A stretch of DNA of 35,957 nucleotides from Candidatus Nitrosopumilus sp. (GTDB lineage: Archaea > Thermoproteota > Nitrososphaeria > Nitrososphaerales > Nitrosopumilaceae), in the NCBI GenBank assembly GCA_008080815.1, contig VMDM01000022.1:1-35957 (forward strand), in the 5' to 3' direction. The notes below the pieces were generated by a model that saw only the letters and a list, made by a program, of their open reading frames with translations, did not search any database and was not told the origin of the DNA. Below, one piece after another: positions 31,931 to 35,957 of the stretch (its first letter is position 1; the number at the start of each line of letters is the position of its first letter). A program made the position numbers and the translations under genes.

Positions 31931-32422
31931 TTGATAGTTTCCCCATTCAAAATTGGAATATGTCTAGTAATTGTAGGAATGATTTGGATTTCAATGGTAT
32001 TTGTAGAAAATCAAATTATTTTTGAGAAAATTTCTTTGAATCAATCAAATTCATATCAAATTTCATCAGAGTTTTATGGAAAAGATATTGGATTTTACAA
32101 AGTATACATGCCTGATTTTAGTGGAGAGGAGATTTTCATCCAAATTTTAGACATTAGTGAAAATGTGATTAAAGAAGAAAAAATAAAGACCAAAATGTCA
32201 GTAGGATATTTTGATTACTCTCAAGACGGCAAATATTTTCTCAAAGTGACTAATTTAGCAAAAAATAAAGTGAATTTAGAAATGGAGTTAGGTGATACAA
32301 ATTCAAAACAAATGACAGGACCAGGTATCACGATATTTGTTGGAATTTTAGTGCTTATTGTGTTATCATTTTTTAAAATAAAAAATTACAATATTGCGCA
32401 ACCAGATGAAAATATCTCATAG
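31931..32422 (+). CDS. Membrane-anchored protein with extracytoplasmic beta domain
   Basis: A 163-residue protein starting at TTG 31931. An N-terminal helix (about 7-25, KIGICLVIVGMIWISMVF) and a C-terminal helix (about 130-147) bracket a domain of alternating strands (FYKVYMPDFSGEEIFIQILD, YFLKVTNLAKNKVNLEMELGD) that looks like a GOLD-type or similar beta sandwich. The function is unknown. The 3' end overlaps the convergent membrane protein gene by 37 bases, the longest convergent overlap in the window. Confidence 0.72.
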   Translation: MIVSPFKIGICLVIVGMIWISMVFVENQIIFEKISLNQSNSYQISSEFYGKDIGFYKVYMPDFSGEEIFIQILDISENVIKEEKIKTKMSVGYFDYSQDGKYFLKVTNLAKNKVNLEMELGDTNSKQMTGPGITIFVGILVLIVLSFFKIKNYNIAQPDENIS

Positions 32423-32988
32423 ACTGGAATGCATTGTATTACATGACCAAAAATCAAAACTAGATTGAATCCAAGCCAAATTGTAAAGAACAAAAATGTA
32501 ATTATTGAAAATGGTAATAGAATCTTTAATCTAGAATTTTCACGATTTTTTAATAATATCAAACCACCAAGTGAACCTAAAACTAGACCTAATTCAAGCG
32601 GTTGATGAGACCAAGAAATTAAACCATCTATTCCAAATAGATCATGGGAAAGCGAATCGCCAAATCCTGAGACTAGTTGTAAAATAGCACCAATAGTTAC
32701 AAGATGAATGCCATTTTTGAAACTTTTTGAAAGTGGTTTTTTGAAAATTTGTATTTTACCTAAAAATGCAGCAAAGGCAGTCATAGATACTCCAAAATAT
32801 ACGATTACATGTGATGGACTCCAAAAAAACTCTGGCTCATTTAGTAAATGAGATATTGCATCCCAAAACCCTGCAGAGACAGTAATGACTGGTCCAAGTA
32901 CTGAAAGTAAAATTACTAGAGAGATCTGATTTTCAAATTGAATAAATTTTGAATTGTAAATTTTTTGAATTAATTTCATAGATGTCAA
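32386..32988 (-). CDS. Membrane protein with duplicated D-x3-H-x12-H motif
   Basis: A 200-residue protein with about six membrane segments. Two copies of a motif occur with identical spacing: Asp43-His47-His60 (GFWDAISH...WSPSH) and Asp111-His115-His128 (GFGDSLSH...SWSHQP). The copies sit in two halves that look like an internal duplication, and the charged, His-rich positions inside a hydrophobic protein suggest a buried metal, heme or proton site. I do not recognise a named family. A start at Met4 is also possible. Confidence 0.78.
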   Translation of the reverse strand: MTSMKLIQKIYNSKFIQFENQISLVILLSVLGPVITVSAGFWDAISHLLNEPEFFWSPSHVIVYFGVSMTAFAAFLGKIQIFKKPLSKSFKNGIHLVTIGAILQLVSGFGDSLSHDLFGIDGLISWSHQPLELGLVLGSLGGLILLKNRENSRLKILLPFSIITFLFFTIWLGFNLVLIFGHVIQCIPVYEIFSSGCAIL

Positions 32989-33092
32989 GATTTATGAAAA
33001 AAATGGCATATTAGAAAATTTTGACTTGAAAAATATTCACTTGAGAGTAAATTTATCAATTAACTTATTAGATCTAATGTTTTAGAATTTTC

Positions 33093-33332
33093 ATGAGTCC
33101 AGGAATTGGATTAATGAAGAGAAGATTAGAAAAAGAAAAAGATGCAATTGCACTTGGAATTTCGGCAATTGCTAAAAAATATGATGTTAAACCAGAAATT
33201 CTTCAAGTGTTAGAGACAAAATATGATGATGATTCTGGAGATTGGTATGTTGCATTAGGATGGGAAGAAAAAAGGGCTATTGTTCAAATGGATTCAGTTC
33301 ATGCTACGATTATTGATATTAAAGAAATTTAA
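33093..33332 (+). CDS. Small uncharacterised protein
   Basis: A 79-residue soluble protein. The first half is a basic helix (KRRLEKEKDAIALGISAIAKKYDV) and the second half is a short alpha-beta unit (GDWYVALGWEEKRAIVQMDSVHATIIDIKEI). The layout is similar to PepSY-like modules but not conclusive. It is upstream of and in the same direction as the SDR gene at 33358, 25 bases apart. Confidence 0.65.
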   Translation: MSPGIGLMKRRLEKEKDAIALGISAIAKKYDVKPEILQVLETKYDDDSGDWYVALGWEEKRAIVQMDSVHATIIDIKEI

Positions 33333-33357
33333 TCATCCTTTTTCACATTAATGCATT

Positions 33358-34002
33358 ATGAAAGCTATTGTTTTAGGAGGTTCCAGAGGAATTGGAAAGG
33401 CTATTGCAGAGTCACTTGAAACATTAGAAATTGAAGTTTTTGCAGCATCAAAAAATGATATAGATACATCAAATATTGATAATGTAAGGAAATTTGTCAA
33501 TGATTTCCCTATAACAGATATTCTAGTACTAAATACCGGAGGTCCTCAACCAAAACCATTCGAATCAATTACTGAAGAGGATTGGAAAAAATATCATAAT
33601 CAGTTATTTTTAGGATTTGTAACAATTTTACAAAATATCAAAATTGAAGATGGCGGATATATTTTCCTAATTAGTTCAAATGTGATTAAAGAGCCAAATT
33701 CTAAATTAATTATTTCTGCTGCATACAGAACTGCATTTGTGGAAATTTTCAAAGTTTTGAGTAAAGAATATGCAAAAAGAAGTATCAGTTGTATCAATAT
33801 TGCACCAGGTCCAATCAATACAGACAGAACAAAAGAGTTGGTAGAAAATATTGAAGAATTTAAAAAAACTCTTCCAATGAATCGATTGGGAGAACCAAAA
33901 GAAATAGGAGATTTTGTAAAATCAATTGTTCAAAATAAAATAAAATATCTTTCAGGCGTAACGATAAATTTTGACGGTGCTAATTCAAATTCAATTTTTT
34001 AA
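33358..34002 (+). CDS. Atypical short-chain dehydrogenase (SDR family)
   Basis: A 214-residue Rossmann protein with the nucleotide-binding GGSRGIGKA (7-15) and the LNTGGPQPKPF loop of the NTGGP branch. The normal YxxxK catalytic pair is not in place: the aligned segment reads IISAAYRTAF, so the Tyr position is Ile119 and the Lys position is Tyr123. The S106/S107 loop (ISSNVI) is retained. Members of this branch with changed active sites may be non-canonical reductases. NAD(P)H use is likely; the substrate is unknown. Confidence 0.85.
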   Translation: MKAIVLGGSRGIGKAIAESLETLEIEVFAASKNDIDTSNIDNVRKFVNDFPITDILVLNTGGPQPKPFESITEEDWKKYHNQLFLGFVTILQNIKIEDGGYIFLISSNVIKEPNSKLIISAAYRTAFVEIFKVLSKEYAKRSISCINIAPGPINTDRTKELVENIEEFKKTLPMNRLGEPKEIGDFVKSIVQNKIKYLSGVTINFDGANSNSIF

Positions 34003-34012
34003 AATAATTTTT

Positions 34013-34624
34013 TTATGATTTCTCATTTAGAACAATTAATCCGCCGTCTCGCAATTGTTGTAACAACTGCATGACTTCTTTTTCTACTTGTTTTCTTTGC
34101 AAACCAGTTTGTTCAGCAAAAACTTGAACTAAATCAGTAACCTTTCTTTGTCCATTACAGGATTTCCAAAAATCAACAATTGCTTGATTAACCATAAATC
34201 CTTGTTCATGTTCATTAGCTAAGACCATAGAACCATCTTCTTGCTGGACCAATTTACCAACACCTTGAGGTAAAGCAGTTTCATAGTTAATTGGTGCAGG
34301 GGTATTCATATCTGCACTCATTTTTTTAATTTTTAATTTTCCTTCTTCAGTCATTTTATCCATTGACCATGGAGGATCCCATACAATGTCAATTTTTACA
34401 TTATTTACTCCAGGAACTTTTTTAACAAATCTTGTTGCATCAGAAACCAAGGTTTCATGCAAAGGACAACCCTGAGTAGTCATTGTCATTTTGATATTAA
34501 CATCGTTATTTTCAGCCACGTCAATTCCATAAATTAATCCCATTTCGACAATATTGAGTGGAACTTCAGGATCCATGCATTGTTTAAGTGAATCTTCAAT
34601 TGCCTGAGAGGTTACTGTAGGCAT
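34013..34624 (-). CDS. DUF59/MIP18-family iron-sulfur assembly protein fused to PqqD-like domain
   Basis: A 203-residue fusion. Residues 1-105 are a DUF59 domain: DPEVPLNIVEMGL at 18-30, the conserved Cys53 in TTQGCPLHE, and WDPPWS at 82-87. Such proteins (SufT/MIP18/PaaD relatives) help mature iron-sulfur proteins. Residues about 120-200 look like a PqqD-type winged-helix domain (FMVNQAIVDFWKSCNG, then EKEVMQLLQQLRDGGLIVL), which in other proteins binds peptides or partner radical SAM enzymes. The domain pairing is the notable point; the role is inferred. Confidence 0.85.
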   Translation of the reverse strand: MPTVTSQAIEDSLKQCMDPEVPLNIVEMGLIYGIDVAENNDVNIKMTMTTQGCPLHETLVSDATRFVKKVPGVNNVKIDIVWDPPWSMDKMTEEGKLKIKKMSADMNTPAPINYETALPQGVGKLVQQEDGSMVLANEHEQGFMVNQAIVDFWKSCNGQRKVTDLVQVFAEQTGLQRKQVEKEVMQLLQQLRDGGLIVLNEKS

Positions 34625-34659
34625 ATTAATTAAAATTGAATAAAATCAATAAAAACTTT

Positions 34660-35718
34660 CTAATTGTTAGCTTCAAATAATTTAGGAATCGATTCCTCAT
34701 AGGGTGCAGTTGCAACCCCTTTTTCAGTAATAATTCCTGCAATTAATTCAGGAGGAGTCATATCAAAAGCAGGATTAATTACGTTTATTTCATCAGGTGC
34801 TGTCTTTTTACCACCAATTCCAGTAACTTCATCACCTTTTCTCATCTCAATAATGACATCTTCAGCTCTTGTTTGAAGATCTATTGTAGATAATGGTGCT
34901 GCAACATAAAATGGGATTCCATGTTGTTTTGCCATGGTTGCCACTTGATATGTTCCAATTTTATTAAAAACATGACCTGTTTTTACAATTCTATCTGCAC
35001 CAACAACAACTTTGTTAACCAATCCATTTGCCATTGAATAACCTACAGCAGTATCAGGAATCAAACTTACATCAAATCCATCATGTTTTAATTCAAAAGC
35101 AGTTAATCTGGAACCTTGTTGAATAGGTCTAGTTTCAGTTGCAATCACTTTGACATTTTTTCCACTTTCTCTGGTAGCTCTAATTACACCAAGAGCTGTA
35201 CCATAAGCAACAGTAGCTAATGCGCCTGCATTACAATGAGTCATTATTGTATCGTTATCATCAAATAATTTAGATCCATTCTTCCCCATAGCTTTGTTAA
35301 TTTCAATATCCTCATCAGCCATTTTTTTTGCTTCTGTAATCACTAAATCCTTTATTTCTTCTACAGAATTTCCAGTTTTTGCAATATTCATGATTTTTTC
35401 CAAACCCCAACCAAGATTTACAGCAGTTGGTCTTGTTGCAAAAAGAATTTTTTTAGCATTTTCTAAATCTGAAATTAATTCCTCTTTTGATACTGCTCTA
35501 CTTTGTAAAACTGCCAAAGCTAAACCAAAAGCACCTGAAACACCAATTGCAGGTGCACCTCTGACAATTAGAGTTTTTATTGCATGTGCAACTTGATTAA
35601 AATCATCATATTCCTCAAAAACAAGCTCATTAGGTAACTTGGTTTGATCAATCATTACAACTTTATTATTTTTCCATTCAACAGTTCTCAATGAAGAATC
35701 ATTATTCATATCATTCAC
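34660..35718 (-). CDS. mtnA: S-methyl-5-thioribose-1-phosphate isomerase family protein
   Basis: A 352-residue member of the MtnA/eIF2B-alpha family. Substrate-loop RGAPAIG (53-59), catalytic Cys162 in THCNAGALAT and Asp242 in GADRI are the residues expected for the isomerase. The enzyme acts in methylthioadenosine salvage. Archaeal relatives also include ribose-1,5-bisphosphate isomerase and eIF2B-like proteins, but the intact Cys and Asp and the length favour MtnA. It is divergent from the sugar-phosphate isomerase gene that starts at 35783. Confidence 0.92.
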   Translation of the reverse strand: MNDMNNDSSLRTVEWKNNKVVMIDQTKLPNELVFEEYDDFNQVAHAIKTLIVRGAPAIGVSGAFGLALAVLQSRAVSKEELISDLENAKKILFATRPTAVNLGWGLEKIMNIAKTGNSVEEIKDLVITEAKKMADEDIEINKAMGKNGSKLFDDNDTIMTHCNAGALATVAYGTALGVIRATRESGKNVKVIATETRPIQQGSRLTAFELKHDGFDVSLIPDTAVGYSMANGLVNKVVVGADRIVKTGHVFNKIGTYQVATMAKQHGIPFYVAAPLSTIDLQTRAEDVIIEMRKGDEVTGIGGKKTAPDEINVINPAFDMTPPELIAGIITEKGVATAPYEESIPKLFEANN

Positions 35719-35782
35719 AAATTGACTATTTTAAGACATTATTAAAATCAAGTGTTATATGGAAAATAGTCATCAATAATTT

Positions 35783-35957
35783 ATGATTGATTATCAATCG
35801 TTAAAAAAAATTGATTCTAAAGAAATGCACAAAACATATGATAAATGGTCAGAAATTGCTTTTGAAGCATACAAAAAACCAATAAAGAAAATCAAATTTG
35901 AAAAAACATCACATCTTGTATTTGCAGGGAGGGGAGGTTCGGGTGCAATCGGAGATA
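35783..35957 (+). CDS. Bifunctional phosphoglucose/phosphomannose isomerase, N-terminal fragment
   Basis: The first 58 codons of a gene that leaves the right edge of the window. The start is the ATG of ATGATTGATTATC. The fragment ends in the SIS-type sugar-phosphate loop FAGRGGSGAIGD, preceded by a helical region beginning MIDYQSLKKIDSKEMH. This pattern is typical of archaeal dual-specificity phosphoglucose/phosphomannose isomerases, which would fit with the mutase at 1332. Only the N-terminus is visible. Confidence 0.75.
   Translation, partial: MIDYQSLKKIDSKEMHKTYDKWSEIAFEAYKKPIKKIKFEKTSHLVFAGRGGSGAIGD

Noticed and set aside
31771-31950. N-terminal extension of the aminotransferase
   Set aside because: The extension crosses the tRNA-Arg gene, and homologous enzymes begin near the GTG at 31770.
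1-35957. CRISPR array, insertion sequence or prophage
   Set aside because: No repeated 25-40 base units with regular spacers, no transposase, integrase or phage structural genes, and gene content is uniform chromosomal backbone.

Overview
The window is AT-rich, gene-dense archaeal DNA that looks like an ammonia-oxidising marine thaumarchaeon of the Nitrosopumilus type. Three things support this. There are archaeal-type ribosomal proteins (L7Ae, S28e, L24e, L37e) and an LSm protein. A 4-hydroxybutyryl-CoA dehydratase sits next to an ADP-forming acyl-CoA synthetase, the pair used in the thaumarchaeal 3-hydroxypropionate/4-hydroxybutyrate carbon-fixation cycle. There is also a heme-copper oxidase operon with a tandem blue-copper protein. 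I see no phage, insertion sequence, CRISPR array or other mobile DNA. This is backbone chromosome, and the novelty lies in small proteins, unusual domain fusions, candidate RNAs and one split gene.

Layout. Positions 1-1270 (minus) hold the translation operon L7Ae-S28e-L24e-ndk-aIF5B. From 1332 to 4431 come a phosphoglucosamine/phosphomannomutase, tRNA-Leu, and a PurU-like and a creatininase/ArfB-like hydrolase in tandem. From 4489 to 6565 an LSm-L37e-coiled-coil-rpiA operon runs with almost no spacers, followed by a hydantoinase-type amidohydrolase. Positions 8049-11552 carry a cluster of small zinc-finger proteins with thioredoxin, tRNA-Ala and signal peptidase. Positions 11549-15245 encode the two 4-hydroxybutyrate enzymes. 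Positions 15304-19971 are mixed: RNase H, membrane and secreted proteins, radical SAM, tRNA-Val and a glycosyltransferase. Positions 20002-24294 hold aspartate kinase, a branched-chain aminotransferase, a methyltransferase, tRNA-Lys and an SRPBCC protein. Positions 24391-28573 are the terminal-oxidase locus (heme A synthase, tandem cupredoxin, subunit I, split subunit II). Positions 28629-35957 hold a histidine phosphatase, an F420-linked pair, a class I aminotransferase, tRNA-Arg, an SDR, a DUF59-PqqD fusion, MtnA and the start of a sugar-phosphate isomerase.

The main points for follow-up are: cytochrome oxidase subunit II is split by a single in-frame TAG; there are two GC-rich, hairpin-forming intergenic segments that look like non-coding RNAs (about 8392-8490 and 21424-21503); a perfect 10-bp inverted repeat brackets the TATA box of a zinc-finger gene; a membrane protein has an exactly spaced duplicated D-x3-H-x12-H motif; and several fusions or active-site variants occur (SRPBCC-RHH, DUF59-PqqD, an SDR without Tyr/Lys, an RNase H lacking one carboxylate). 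Several starts were moved from the longest possible one because of overlapping tRNAs or TATA-box spacing. All functional calls rest on reading the sequence; no database search was run.
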